64,000 bases of DNA from Saxidomus purpurata (GCA_022818135.1 JAFMSR010000002.1:48213706-48277705), one strand, 5' to 3'. Positions 11,329-22,117 are shown, counted from the stretch's first letter. Made by a program: numbers and translations. The notes: generated from the sequence alone by a model not told the origin.

Positions 11329-11858
11329 GTTTCTATTACCTTATCCACATAACGCTTTGTTGCATCGTACTAAAGTTTAAAGGTCATTTTGTCTGTTTTA
11401 GTAATACAAATGACGTATATCCATAGTAATTAATGTTAATAAATATCCAAAAATAATTTTCGTCTCGAAAATTTTTGGAGGGGGGGGACTTGGTTCCCAG
11501 CTTAAACTAAACTTCTTGTCTAAAACACAAGGCCTTGTATTTGAAGTGAAGCATTGTGTAGTGGACCGTAAATTTTAAAAAAAAACCCCCCCCTCTTTTT
11601 TTTTTTTTTTTTTTTTTCCCCCCACAAATTTTTTTTTTTTTATTTAAAATATTAAAAATTTTTTTTTTTTTTTTTTTTATTTTAATTAAAAAATATAAAA
11701 AATGCTCGAAAATTGTTGGAGGGCGGTCACTTGGTTCCCAGAGACTTAATTAACTTTAAAATTCTTCTTGTCTAAAAGCACAAGGCCTTGTATTTGAAGT
11801 GAAGCATTGTGTAGTGGACCGTAGATTGTTCAAATCAGGACCCCATGTCAATTTTTAG
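11329..11858 (+). repeat. Duplicate of 11041-11328 with homopolymer junk; possible assembly artefact
   Basis: Copy 2 is almost exact for its first ~120 bp, then gathers small indels and G/T-run errors (TTTTTGGAGGGGGGG) and dissolves at about 11572 into long A, C and T homopolymers (11573-11703). Copy 3 starts mid-unit at 11704 (CTCGAAAATTGTTGGAGGG) and matches the 3' half of copy 1. Error density rising toward a homopolymer block resembles a low-quality read end or badly filled gap. Biologically it would be a tandem duplication. Confidence 0.6.
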
Positions 11859-11864
11859 CGCTCC

Positions 11865-12640
11865 TGGATGAAGTCCAGCGGTTTTTCTGTCGTCTGCTTG
11901 TAAACTTTTCCTTGATAACGCTCTACAGGTCGCAATATTCATTTTAATTTGATGAAACTTGCTGATAAGGATACCTGCAACTTGTAGATGTTTTCTATTG
12001 TTTTTGGGGTTAATGAGTTAAAGGTCAAGGTCACAGTGACCTCCAATAGCAAGTCCTTGATAACACTTCTGGTCACAATTTTCATTCAACTTTCATCAAG
12101 CTTGCTCAGAAGGTTTCCTGCAATATGTAGATGATCCCTTTTTGTTTTTGGGGTCAGTGTGTCAAAGGTCAAGGTCACAGTGACCTCTGTTAGATTTTCC
12201 TTGATAATGCTTTACAGGTCACAGTTTTCTTTCAACTTTCAACAAACTAGCTCAGAGGGTTCCTTGTAGATTTTCCCTATTGATTTTGGGGTCAGTGGGT
12301 CAAAGGTCAAGGTTACAGTGACCGCCCTTAGATTTTCCTCAACAATCTCTACAGGTCACAGTTTTAATTAAACTTTCATCAAACTCGCTCAGAAGGTTCC
12401 CTGCAACATGTAGATGATCCCTATTGTTTTTGTGGTCAGTGGGTCAAAGGTCAAGGTAACAGTGACTTCTGTTGGAGTTTCCTTGATAACGCTCTACAGG
12501 TCACAGTTTGTTTACATCTTTCATCAAACTTGCTCGGAAGGTTACCTGTAACATGTAGATAATCCCTATCGATTTTTGGGTTAGTGGGTCAAAGGTCAAT
12601 GTCACAGTGACCCGAACTTTAAAAATATTTAGTTTATTAT
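11865..12640 (+). repeat. Tandem repeat, ~140 bp unit, with palindromic nuclear-receptor sites
   Basis: About five units carry TCCTTGATAACGCTCTACAG, GTCACAGTTT, CAACTTTCATCAAACTTGCT, AACATGTAGATGATCCCTAT, and GGGTCA.TGGGTCAAAGGTC followed by AAGGTCACAGTGACCTC. Units 1 and 2 keep AGGTCACAGTGACCT exactly (12028-12042, 12172-12186), which is two half-sites inverted with a 3 bp spacer. In units 3-5 one half is mutated (GGTTACAGTGACC, GGTAACAGTGACT, TGTCACAGTGACC). This region lies ~240 bp upstream of the exon at 12879. Confidence 0.75.
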
Positions 12641-12878
12641 TATGCCATAGTAATAAGTGGGCATTCCAGTAATAGCTGTTGTTGAAACTGTTTTTTAAAT
12701 GTTAAAGTGTTTTAGACTAATGATGGATGCTTATCCCTTAGTTTTGAAAGCAGAAACCGTCTCAGTGGTAGACTACATTTTGTATTTGACAAACCATGAG
12801 GACTTTTGTATAAGAATATGTTACATCATATTAAACTGTTGAGCAATTTGTTTTAAATGCACCTTGTTTCCCTCGCAG

Positions 12879-12946
12879 CTGCAGGTACTGGTGTGCCGTT
12901 TCATTTCCATGGACCTGGATTTGGAGAAGTCATTTTTGGCAGAAAG
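12879..12946 (+). CDS. JMJD8: JMJD8-like JmjC protein, exon with first metal-ligand motif
   Basis: The acceptor is TTTCCCTCGCAG and the donor is AAAG|GTAACA. In phase it reads AAGTGVPFHFHGPGFGEVIF then GRK, corresponding to the human GAGSGVPFHWHGPG..EVIYGRK region. In JmjC enzymes the first iron ligands form H-x-D/E. Here, as I recall for JMJD8 proteins generally, the motif reads H-F-H, so the usual acidic ligand is not at that position. Confidence 0.92.
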
Positions 12947-13799
12947 GTAACAGTTGAGAAAAACCTCGCAATACCATTATAACACAAAATAAAGACATAC
13001 TGTGATAAAAGTTTGCATCCTGGAAGCATTTGTGAAGGTTATTGTTATAAGCTTGTCTGGATGAGCTATTAGTAGGGTGGGTGGTCGGGTACATCAGATG
13101 TTGCTTAAATTCTTCTCTGAAACTATGTATCAGACTTTTACCAAACTTATTTTGTTTTCCACAAGACAGGAAATAGTTTCAATCCACTGCACACACAGGC
13201 CTTTGTTACTAAAAATAGAAAAATTGTGAAAGGGTTTCTTCTCAGGAACCAATTATTGGAAAGTCACCACATCATTACATTGACCTCTCAAAAATCAGGA
13301 AAGTTTAGGTCCATTATACGTATCGGCCACTATTTCTAAACAGATTCTAACATTACTCACAATTTTGTCTCTGTAGAATGATTCTGTTTTATTATGCCAT
13401 AAACAATGCGGGAACTGATATGCCGTAAGAGTGACGTCATATTGTGCCGCATGACGTCAAATAAATATATGCGTAAAAAAGAACGCTTTGCCTTTTAGTT
13501 CTGATGCGCAGTTATAAACCACTCAAGCCTCCGGCCTTGTGGTTAATTACTGTGCATGAAAACTCCAAATCATTGTTTATTAGATGATGAACACCACTAA
13601 AACGGATATTACTGCATAATTGAAACTGCTTCTTAACATAAAACAATGGGTTAACACTCACCAAACTTGCTTTGGAAAATCCTTGTCAAGAATTAGAAAT
13701 GGTTCCAGTCCTCTGCACATAGGTGCCACTGTTACTAAAAAAAGAAAAATCTTTAAACTGTTTCTTCTCTTGTACCAATTATTAAAACACTACCAAACT
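12947..13799. other. Intron sequence with old repeat fragments
   Basis: Part of the 9.8 kb JMJD8 intron. Around 13080-13220 and 13620-13790 I see diverged copies of one repeat type (AAACTTGCTTTGGAAAATCC; GGTTCCAGTCCTCTGCACA; GCCACTGTTACTAAAAA). The same type is present at 22291-22380, so it was the target into which the Ty3 element inserted. TGACGTCA-like palindromes lie near 13430 and 13460. Confidence 0.5.
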
Positions 13800-14718
13800 C
13801 ACACTGTATCAGCAAAACGCCAGAGCTCCAATTTAACGATGCTGCTCCGACTATGTAATGACAAGGCTCCAACAAAACATGGCTGGTTTCATAAACAAAA
13901 CACACGTGGGTAAAACAGATTCGTGTACTTTTTATAGTAATTTGCAAATTCTGATGATATGAATACTCTTACGGAATGCCCATACCTGTCCTGCATGACA
14001 GGTCACTTAATGGAATGATTTTATATAGTGAAAACGGTCGGAAGAGATATCAAGCGGTCGTTGAATAGAAAAGTCGCTTAATGCAGGTGGTCCCATGTAC
14101 AATGTCGGCTGTATATAAATTTCTGCTTTTATTTTGTCATCATTTGCCATCAATTGCGAGCAAACAATTTGAGAAAAAACGAAATGGAACTGTTTAGTAA
14201 TTGCAATTGTTCTAAAATGTCTATAAAAATGGTTGGTGAAAAACAAATTGGAACTGTATCCTAAATTGGAGTCTAAATCGTTGTATTGCTGAAAATGTAG
14301 ATTTTTGCCTATAGACATACCAGATCGGTAAACTACGAGTATAATCTTAAGAAATTTGACCAAAAGTATCACGCCAGTGTATTTGTTTTATCCTAAACAC
14401 CTTAACTTCACTAATTTTGTGCAAAATCCATGCATTTTGGTTGGTTTTGCACTATTTACCGTTGAATCCTAAGCATTCAACTTGCATTTCTTTCACACGC
14501 ACGGATGTCTGAAAAAGCCGACAAGCTACAGGTGTGGGCATTCTGTAAGAGTATTCATTTCATCAGAATTTGCGAATAACTATAAAAAATACACGAATCT
14601 GTTATACTCACGTGTGTTTTGCTTATGAAATCGGCCATGTTTTGTTGGAGCCTTGTCGTTACGTTAGTCGGAGCAGCATTGTTAAATTGGAGCCAATGCA
14701 TTTTGCCGATACAGTGTG
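13800..14718. mobile_element. TIR element with ~190 bp inverted arms
   Basis: CACACTGTATCAGCAAAACG opens the element and the complement of TGCCGATACAGTGTG closes it. Arms pair for almost 200 bp, e.g. GACAAGGCTCCAACAAAACA with TGTTTTGTTGGAGCCTTGTC, and TACGGAATGCCCATACCTGT with its complement near 14535. The 540 bp between arms includes the 121-codon ORF at 14007-14372, without a motif I recognise. No clear target duplication. This is probably a non-autonomous DNA transposon. Confidence 0.65.
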
Positions 14719-14761
14719 AAATTTCCTCTGTAGTATTTCTTGCAACTCCTTTCTAAAAATG

Positions 14762-14766
14762 GGAAG
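14762..14766. repeat. Target-site duplication of the Ty3/gypsy element (left)
   Basis: GGAAG immediately precedes the left LTR and GGAAG (22291-22295) immediately follows the right one, giving the 5 bp target duplication typical of Ty3/gypsy integrases. Confidence 0.85.
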
Positions 14767-14939
14767 TGTAATGATTTGGGTCTTTGTAACAAAGTCTATC
14801 AAGTAGCATATCACAAATGTGAATAAATAACACAACACGTGTTAGCTCTACAAGATCAATCTTTATTGTGGCTCAAGCCTTAACATCAACGGGGGTTTTC
14901 TATGAGCATGCGTATGAGTATTAGACTGGCAATACTATA
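14767..14939 (-). repeat. 3' LTR of the Ty3/gypsy element
   Basis: 173 bp, nearly identical to 22118-22290. Differences seen include TATA for TACA at the outer end (14936-14939), so this LTR has lost the terminal TG on its own strand. Both LTRs share the CAATCTTTATTG stretch, whose complement contains AATAAAG, a possible poly(A) signal. Confidence 0.9.
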
Positions 14940-15085
14940 TCTCCTTTCTTTTGAAAACATTCAATCTAATATTTTCAAAATGATAAAAGCAAGTAAATCA
15001 TATACATTGTACACCACAATATTCAATAGACAAAATTGAGATATATGATTGCGCATTTGAGTCACTGAACAAGTAATACAATTTT

Positions 15086-15971
15086 TGTCGAGCCCGCTTG
15101 CGGTGAGCTCGATATAGTTGTCACTTTTGGCGGTTCGGTGTATGTGCGTGCGTCCGTCCATGTGTCCGTCCGCACACATGCTGGGTACCTTAGGTGGTAG
15201 GAGGTGTGGTCTAAGACAATAGAAATCTATTGTCTTCATTTCGTCTTTTGTCCCTTAAGTGGTCATTCTTTTGTTACTTAAGTGGTCACTCTATTGTTCG
15301 AGAACAATGGAAATACCACCTAATAACACCTACACAGGGGTGTCCGTGCGTCCGTCTGATTTTGTCCGGACCATATCTTTTTCATGCATGGAGGGATTTT
15401 GATGTTACCTGGCACAAATGTTCACCATCATGAGACGGAGTGTCATGCATAAGAACCAGGTCCCTAGGTCTAAGGTCAAGGTCACACTTGGAGGTTAAAG
15501 GTCAAATTCAAGAATGACTTTGTCCGCAGCATATCTTTTTCATGCATGGAGGAATTTAACTTAACTTGGCACAAATGTTCACCATCATGAGACGGAGTGT
15601 CATGCGCAAGAACCAGGTCCCTAGGTCTAAGGTCAAGGTCACACTTAGAGGTTAAAGTTCAAAGTCAAGAATATCTTTGTCTGGAGCATTTCTTTTTCAT
15701 GCATGGAGGGATTTTGATGTTACTTTGTACAAATGTTCACCACCATGGGTTACCCTTGTTTTTAGAATTACTTCCCTTTTTTGTTACTATAAATAGCTTA
15801 TATTGTAACTTTTTTATTACTGGCCGTAGAGAAAAATCGAGACCACTTTTCTGTGGTACAACATGCATGTTACATCCAATATTTAGGTATATTTTGACCC
15901 ATCTCTACTTGGTAAGGAGTAAGCCCTTTTGACCTATGGCGGGCTCAACATGTTGCACATGGGCATCTAGT
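15086..15971 (+). repeat. Family C repeat nested in the Ty3 element
   Basis: It begins TGTCGAGCCCGCTTGCGGTG and ends GGGCATCTAGT. In between are three ~160 bp units with ATCTTTTTCATGCATGGAGG, GGCACAAATGTTCACCATCA and CTAAGGTCAAGGTCACACTT. A unique 3' part holds TTTTTATTACTGGCCGTAGA and a CATGTTGCACATGGGCATCT end. T residues flank both ends. Other copies: 28257-30025 and 32282-32868. Confidence 0.85.
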
Positions 15972-16060
15972 TTAATATAGATCCGCTGCTAAATGTTTAT
16001 TTACTATACCTAACATTGTTTTAACATATTCTGAACATCTATTTGATTCATTGATTTTTT

Positions 16061-17131
16061 ATACCCCCGAAACGAAGTTTGGGGGGGTATATATGAGTCA
16101 CCCGGTGGTTGGTCGGGCGGGCGGTTGGTCGGTCAGGCGGTCTGTTACATTTTCCTTGTCCGGAGCATAACTTGAAAACTACTAGTTGGAATTCAATACA
16201 ACTTCATACAATGGTCAATCACATTGAGAGGAAGTGCAGTGCACAAGAACCATAACTCCATCTTGACTCATTACAGAGTTATTGCCCTTTGTTACATTTC
16301 CTTGTCCGGAACATAACTTGAAAACTACCAGTTGGAATTCAAAACAACTTCATACAATGGTCAAGCACAATAAGACGAAGTGCAATGCACAAGAACCATA
16401 ACTCTATCTATAGTAATTACAGAGTTATTGCCATTGTTACATTTCCTTGTCTGGAGCATAACTTGAAAACTACCGGTTGGAATTCAATACAACTTCATAC
16501 AATTATCAAGTACATTGAGAGGAAGTGCAGTGCATAGGAACCATTACTCTTTCTTGACTCATAACAGAGTTATTGCCCTTTGTTACTTTTCCTTGTCCAG
16601 AGCATTACTTGAAAACTACTGGTTGGAATTCAATGCAACTTCATAAAATGGTCTAGCACAATGAAAGGAAGTGCAGTGTACAAGAACCATAACTCTATCT
16701 TGAGTATTTACAGAGTTATTGCCCTTTGTTACTTTTCCTTGTCCGGAGCATTACTAGAAAACTACTGGTTGGAATTCAATACAACTTCATACAATGGTCT
16801 AGCACAATGAGAGGAAGTGCAGTGTACAAGGACCATAACTCTATCTTGAGTATTTACAGAGTTATTGCCCATTTGTACTTTTCCTTGTTGCAGAGCATAA
16901 CTTGAAAACTACTGGTTGGAATTCAAAACAACTTCATACAATGTCCCAGCACAATGAGAGGAAGTGCAGTGTACAAGAACCATAACTCTATCTAGACTCA
17001 TTACAGAGTTATTGCCAAGAACAATATCTCTATTTTAGTGTTTTTTTTGCAAGGTATTCTGTTACTACGAACTTCCTCAGTTTATAAAGCAGTCTTTCGG
17101 GCGTATTAATCACATTTAGTGATAGCTCTAG
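16061..17131 (+). repeat. Family A repeat nested in the Ty3 element
   Basis: Full-length. It starts with the hairpin ATACCCCCGAAACGAAGTTT then GGGGGGGTATAT, followed by GGTTGGTCGG-rich sequence. Seven units of ~140 bp (TTGTCCGGAGCATAACTTGA …) follow. It ends AATCACATTTAGTGATAGCT plus CTAG. The final segment carries a second small hairpin (ATCAC TAAAT GTGAT on the opposite strand). T runs lie on both flanks. Confidence 0.88.
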
Positions 17132-17195
17132 TTGGATTTAACTTGTCGACCACTGTGTGTGCGGTAAGGTGTATTGTTACATTCATGGCCTTGTT

Positions 17196-18437
17196 ATGCC
17201 CCCGAAGGGTGGCATATTAAAATCGCACCGTCTGTCCGTCTGACCGTCTGTCCGCCCCCCCCCCCCCCCCCCCCCGTCCGTCCCCCCCCGCCCCACTTAC
17301 AAATTCGTGTCCGGACTGTAACTTTGTCATGCATTGAAGGATTTTAAAATAACTTGGCACACTGTCTAGCACTCAAGGCCCACGGCGTGTCGCGGCAAGA
17401 CCCACATCCCTACCTCAAAGGTGAAGGTCACACTTGGAGTATGAAGGTTATGGAATCCTTCTATATATGCACACATTCGTGTCCGGACTGTAACTTTGTC
17501 ATGCTTGAAGGATTTTAAAATAACTAGGTACACATGTCTAGCACTCAAGACGACGTGTTGCGTGCAAGACCCACGTCCCTAGCTCAAAGGTCAAGGTCTA
17601 CTTAGAGTTTGAAGGTAATGGATTCCTCCATATAAGCATATGCACACATTCGTGTCCGGACTGTAACTTTTGTCATGCTTGAAGGATTTTAAAATAACTT
17701 GGCACAGATGTCTAGCACATCAGGCGACGTGTCGCGTGCAAGACCCACGTCTCCTAGCTCAAAGGTCAAGGTCATCTTGAGTTTGAAGGTAATGGTTCCT
17801 CTATATAGCATATATGCACACTTCGTGTCCGGACTGTAACTTTGTCATGCCTTGAAGGATTTTAAAATAACTTGGCACAAATGTCAGCACATCAAGACGA
17901 CGTGTCGCGTGCAAGACCCACGTCCCTAGCTCAAAGGTCAAGGTCAACTTAGAGTTTGAAGGTAATGGTTCCTCTATATAAGCATATATGCCACATTCGT
18001 GTCCGGACTGTAACTTTGTCATGCCTTGAAGGATTTTAAAATAATTTGGCACAAATGTCTAGCACATCAAGACGACGGTGTCGCGCGCAAGACCCACATC
18101 CCTACCACAAAGGGCAGGTCCACTTAGAGTTTATAGGTAATGGAATCCTGTATATATGCATCATTTGTGTCTGGACTATAACTTTATTATGCTTTGAAGG
18201 ATTTTAAAATAACTGTGCACAATGTCAGCCATCAAGCGGATGTGTCGCGTGCAAGACCCAAGTCCCTACCTCAAAGGTCAAGGTCACATTAGTGTTTAAA
18301 GTAATGGAATACTGTATGCTGATTACTCTGTCAGCATGGAAGGTTTAAATTACATAGCACTTTATTGAGCACGGGAGGACACAGACTGTGAGGCACCTCT
18401 TTCGGGGGCATTCGTCACTTGGGAGGGACAGCTCTTG
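17196..18437 (+). repeat. Family B repeat interrupting the Ty3 pol end
   Basis: It starts ATGCCCCCGAAGGGTGGCAT (self-complementary ends) and ends GGGACAGCTCTTG. Six to seven ~175 bp units carry GTGTCCGGACTGTAACTTTG, AACTTGGCACAAATGTCTAG and CAAAGGTCAAGGTCA. Read on the minus strand, its ACAAGAGCTGTCC end fuses to the Ty3 pol frame, supplying the odd C-terminus of the 18345-19190 ORF. A poly-C run of ~28 (17255-17283) and many single-base gaps here suggest lower sequence quality than in other B copies. Confidence 0.88.
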
Positions 18438-19190
18438 TGCTTCATGTGATGAAATAAAGTCACCTGTAAGTGAACTTTGGGAGTGATTGGAGCTTGGAGG
18501 TTCATTAAAGGGTGAGTGGGCAGATTTGAAAGGAGTCTGGGGAATTGACCTTCGATCATTATTTTGTTGCTGTATGACCGTTTGCATGCCTTCTTCTTGA
18601 TGATTAACTGGAAAGATTTCCCGCTTATTGTGCAGGAATCTTCTATTGCGCCTTAAAATTGTGCCTTCTTTAGTTTTGGATCTGTCTCCATGCTCTTTTA
18701 CAACTTTGGCCTGTTTCCATATCTTACCAATTTGTACTCTGCAGGAATCACCAACCTTAAGGGGTGGGCGGGGTTTTGAGGTTTTATCATAATAATATTT
18801 CTGGGTGATTTTGCTGTTTTGCATTTTCTGCATAGCAGCCTGGTGATTAATTGTCTGGGAATGAAGTTGTTTATTAGTCGTGGGTAAAACAGATTTTAGT
18901 CTTCTACCCATCAACAATTGGGCTGGGGAATATCCACAATCGAGCGGAGTGTTACGATACTCTAACATAGGCAAGTAAGGGTCAGTTTTGCTTGCCTTAC
19001 GTTTCTTAAGTATGCCTTTTCCTATAGAGACCATTTTTTCGATGAAACCGTTTGTCTGGCTATGACATGGGGAAGATGTCACGTGCGTGAAGTTCCATTC
19101 AGTAGCAAACTTAGCGAATTCGTCCGAACTAAACTGAGGTCCGTTGTTGCTTTTGAGTGAGTCAACCTGGCCTAACCTGGCAAGATGCAC
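18438..19190 (-). pseudogene. Ty3/gypsy integrase, core to C-terminal part
   Basis: The ORF reaches 18345 only because it reads into repeat B. Visible blocks are the second catalytic region (SNNGPQFSSDEF), the downstream glutamate region (QTNGFIEKMV), RNTPL.CGYSPAQLLMGRRL, and a basic C-terminal domain with VGDSCRVQ. Ty3 integrases normally have S-D-N-G-P; here that Asp is Asn, a change expected to abolish catalysis. A stop at ~19230 separates this part from the N-terminal half. Confidence 0.88.
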
Positions 19191-19232
19191 CTTTAGCTTG
19201 CGTATGACAGTGATACTTTTTGTTTCTGGTAG

Positions 19233-20170
19233 CTAGGCTATCTCAAAGTGCTTACTGTAATAGTCAGCGGTTATCAAATAATCTTTACCATCTAGGGCAA
19301 AGAGGTCACAGGCAATGTGCTGCCAGGGTCTTTGGGGCATGTCATGGGGTTTAAGAGGCTGTTTCGAATTTGTATTTCTGTGTGTTAAGCATAAAGGACA
19401 TGATAATACGTGGTCAATTATGTCTTTTATCATTAAGGGCCAAAACATTATATCTCTTGCTCGACTGATCGTCTTGTGGACACCCATATGGCCAATATGA
19501 ACAGCGTTGATCATTTCTTGATGCAATGATTTGGGAATTAATAATTTTTGTCTTCCAAAAATTATGTCATCTCCCACGGACATTTCGTCTCGGTGATTCC
19601 AGAACTCTAGCACAGTTGCTGGACAATCAGTTCTCGCGTCCGGCCATCCGTCAAGAATAGTCTGTTTCAATATTTGAAACTGGCTGTCATTTTGAGTAGC
19701 TGTTCGAACTTGCTGTAATTTTTTGTCGCTGACCGGCAGGCTTTTGAGTACTGTATGTATATGTACGTCAAGTCCTTCTGTCAAATCAGAGTATGTGTCA
19801 TTAACAAAGTTACGTGACAGTGTATCGGCAACTGGTATGTTTTTGCCGCTTACATGTATGACCTCTATGTCAAAATTCTGCAACTGAAGCAGCATCCTTT
19901 GCAGTCTGGGAGGTGCACTACTCAGAGGTTTTTTCATTATTGAAACGATTGGTTTGTGGTCTGATTCTACCACTGTGTGTCCTGCATAACAGAACTGTCT
20001 GAAACGAGTCAGGCCAAATAAAATGGCTAACATTTCCTTCTCAATTTGAGCATAGCCAATCTCAGTCTGTGTCAATGTCTTTGAGGCGAATGCAACTGGC
20101 CATCCTTCTTGGAGACATGTAACTCCACTTCCCCTTGAGCTCGCGTCGACTTGAAGTCTGACTGGTCTCT
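19233..20170 (-). pseudogene. Ty3/gypsy RNase H and N-terminal integrase
   Basis: The frame is open from just after an in-frame stop at ~20168. RNase H blocks include QVDASSRGSG, FASKTLTQTEIGYAQIEKEM and VESDHKPIV. Then come the integrase HHCC zinc finger (H-x3-H in HIGHMGVH and C-x2-C in SCPLCLTH), and the first core aspartate in IACDLFALDGKDYLITADYY. It ends at a stop following HFEIA. Upstream of 20170 the same frame continues as the RT connection region. Confidence 0.88.
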
Positions 20171-20790
20171 AAGCATTGAAATAAGCTAGAACTGGGGCTT
20201 GCGTTATAGCCGTTTTGACTTCGTCGAAAGCGTCTTGCTGTGCACAGTCCCAAATGAATTCTATGTCTTTCTTCAGTAGGTCACGCATAGGGCTCACAAT
20301 CTGAGATAGATTGGAGTTGAATTTGGCCAGGTAGGTAACCATGCCTAAAAAGGTTTCTAATTCTGTTCTAAGTATTTCACTTCAGTTGAGCCAATTATAC
20401 ATTTGTCTGGGTTAAAACGTATTCCTTTTTCTCTAGCACGTGCAAGCACATTTCTGATATTGTTGTCATGTTCTTGCTGAGTCTGTCCATATACTAACAA
20501 GTCGTCAATTATCGATGTGACACCGGGTAATTCCTCAAAGAATTTGTCCATTTTCCTTGAAAATATGTCTTGAGAACTGCATATTCCCATAGGTAAACGC
20601 AGATATCGATAGCGTCCAAACGTACTGTTGAATGTAGTCAGGAATGATGATTCCTCTGTTAATTTTATTGACCAGTAACCTTTTGTGGCGTCTAAGACAC
20701 TGAAATACTTTGCAACAGACAAGCGTGAAGCTACGTCCTCTTTTGTTCGTACTGGGTAATGGGGTCTTAGAGTATGCTGTCATTGAGTGC
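20171..20790 (-). pseudogene. Ty3/gypsy reverse transcriptase palm
   Basis: The fragment carries motif A (FSVLDATKGYWSI), the FGRYRYLRLPMG block, and the catalytic pair in SIIDDLLVYG; the usual aromatic before DD is Ile here. The frame breaks after VKYLE at ~20360; the connection domain (ETFLGMVTYLAKF) continues in another frame to the stop at ~20168. A further shift at ~20725-20790 separates it from the fingers, which belong to the upstream ORF. Confidence 0.88.
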
Positions 20791-21784
20791 CTTTGGATCT
20801 AAGCACACTTGGAAGTTTTCCAGTTGTCGGTTTTTCGACGCATACAAGCGCATTTACCCATTCAGTTGGTTCAGTCACTTTCTCAATAATTTGCTTGTCT
20901 TCGATGGATTTCAGCTCTTTTTTAAGTCCGTCCTGTAAAGCTACAGGTACTCGTCGTGGGGGACATACGACAGGTATAGCATCCGGTTTGAGATGCAAAG
21001 AACATGTTCCTTGGAATAGACCAATACCTTTGAAAATATCATCATATTCTGTCGGTATAGTTTGTCTGTCTAGACGCTGTTGTTTATCAATAGCGTAAGT
21101 CAGACTTATCAGGCCAAGGTCAACAGATGTCTGAAGGCTTAACAATGCGGGAGTTTTACTGTCTACAACGTAAAAACACGTGCTGACCGATTTGTCTGCA
21201 TGTTTACATGTTAAGTTGACCTTTCCTATCACTGGGAGAGGATCGCCTGTGTAAGACGATAGCCTACTGTCAGGGGGTACCAATGGGGTGTTGCACTTGA
21301 ACTTGTTATATTGTGAAACTGGCAAAATATCTACTTGTGAACCTGTGTCTATTTTGAAAGTAAGAGGGAGTGAAAATTGGCTGACGGAAAGTGTAACGGA
21401 TGCGCAGTCGGGTCGAGAATTCAAATTGTTTACCGTATAAACATAGAAATCCGAATCACAATCACTTGAATCAGTTTGATTACATTGTACTTCATTTACT
21501 TGATTTCTGTTCGATCGACACACTGCTCGAAAATGGTTAAGTTTATTACAGCCGTGGCATCGTTTCCCTTTTGCCGGGCATTCACTTTTGAAGTTGTGTA
21601 ATGTCCCACAGTTTCTACACTTCTGTTTGAATTTTCCATGTTCTGAATTAGTCTTTTCCCGCATTTGGTGTCTGTCTTGTGTTGTAATGTTGTTGCCGCT
21701 TAACGTTGTGCACCTCGTGTCCGTCTGGGCTGCACGTAGCCATTGATGACAGTTGTTTTTTTGAATACTCAAAATTTTGTGCAA
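20780..21784 (-). pseudogene. Ty3/gypsy nucleocapsid, protease and RT fingers
   Basis: In order: two zinc knuckles (CRNCGTLHNFKSEC, CHGCNKLNHFRAVC), the aspartic protease active site (FKIDTGSQVDILP), a flap region (ALLSLQTSVDLGLI), then the RT start (PRRVPVALQ..LKKELKSIED, TEWVNALVCVEKP). It overlaps the gag ORF by 137 bp in the +1 frame and stops after the fingers where the palm continues in another frame. Confidence 0.88.
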
Positions 21785-22116
21785 TTTGGATTGCCTTATC
21801 CATTGTTAAAGCTGCACCCTCATTGATGAGCTTTTCTCGCACTCTCATCGAGTTTGTACCAAAAACGGTTCTGTCTCTAATAATTTCCTCTTGATCATGG
21901 AAACTGCACTCTTTCGCACAAAGTCTCAGTCTTGTAAGATACGAGTCTATGGTATCATCACCCTGCATTTGGTTGTAGAATTTATATCTAGCAAAAATTG
22001 GGTTGAGCTTCGGTTGTACGAAAGCTCTAAATTTGTCAAAGTACGTTTTGATTTTGTTGACGTCTCCGTCCGGGATATCTGTCCATGTAGAGTGAATGTC
22101 TCTTCCTTCTGAAACC
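21648..22116 (-). pseudogene. Ty3/gypsy gag (capsid region)
   Basis: The ORF starts inside the 5' LTR at 22184, but the element-specific part begins after the LTR; a Met (MVSEGRD) sits right at the LTR/primer-site junction. It contains QPKLNPIFARYKFYNQ, DTIDSYLTRLRLCAKEC, EEIIRDRTVFG and AIQIAQNFEYS, a pattern seen in Ty3/gypsy capsids. It ends at TAA after NAGKD, before the zinc knuckles, which lie in the +1 frame. Confidence 0.85.
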
Positions 22117-22117
22117 A

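Noticed and set aside
11865..12640. CRISPR-like array of direct repeats
   Set aside because: Units are ~140 bp without short repeat/unique spacer structure, in a eukaryotic context.
17255..17300. Poly-C run as a functional G-quadruplex site
   Set aside because: It lies in a B element whose other copies have GTCCGTCCGTCC here, so it is more likely sequencing error or slippage.
21756..21762. A7 as a programmed -1 slippery site between gag and pol
   Set aside because: The pol frame is +1 relative to gag, so a -1 slip gives the wrong frame; an indel or a +1 mechanism is needed.
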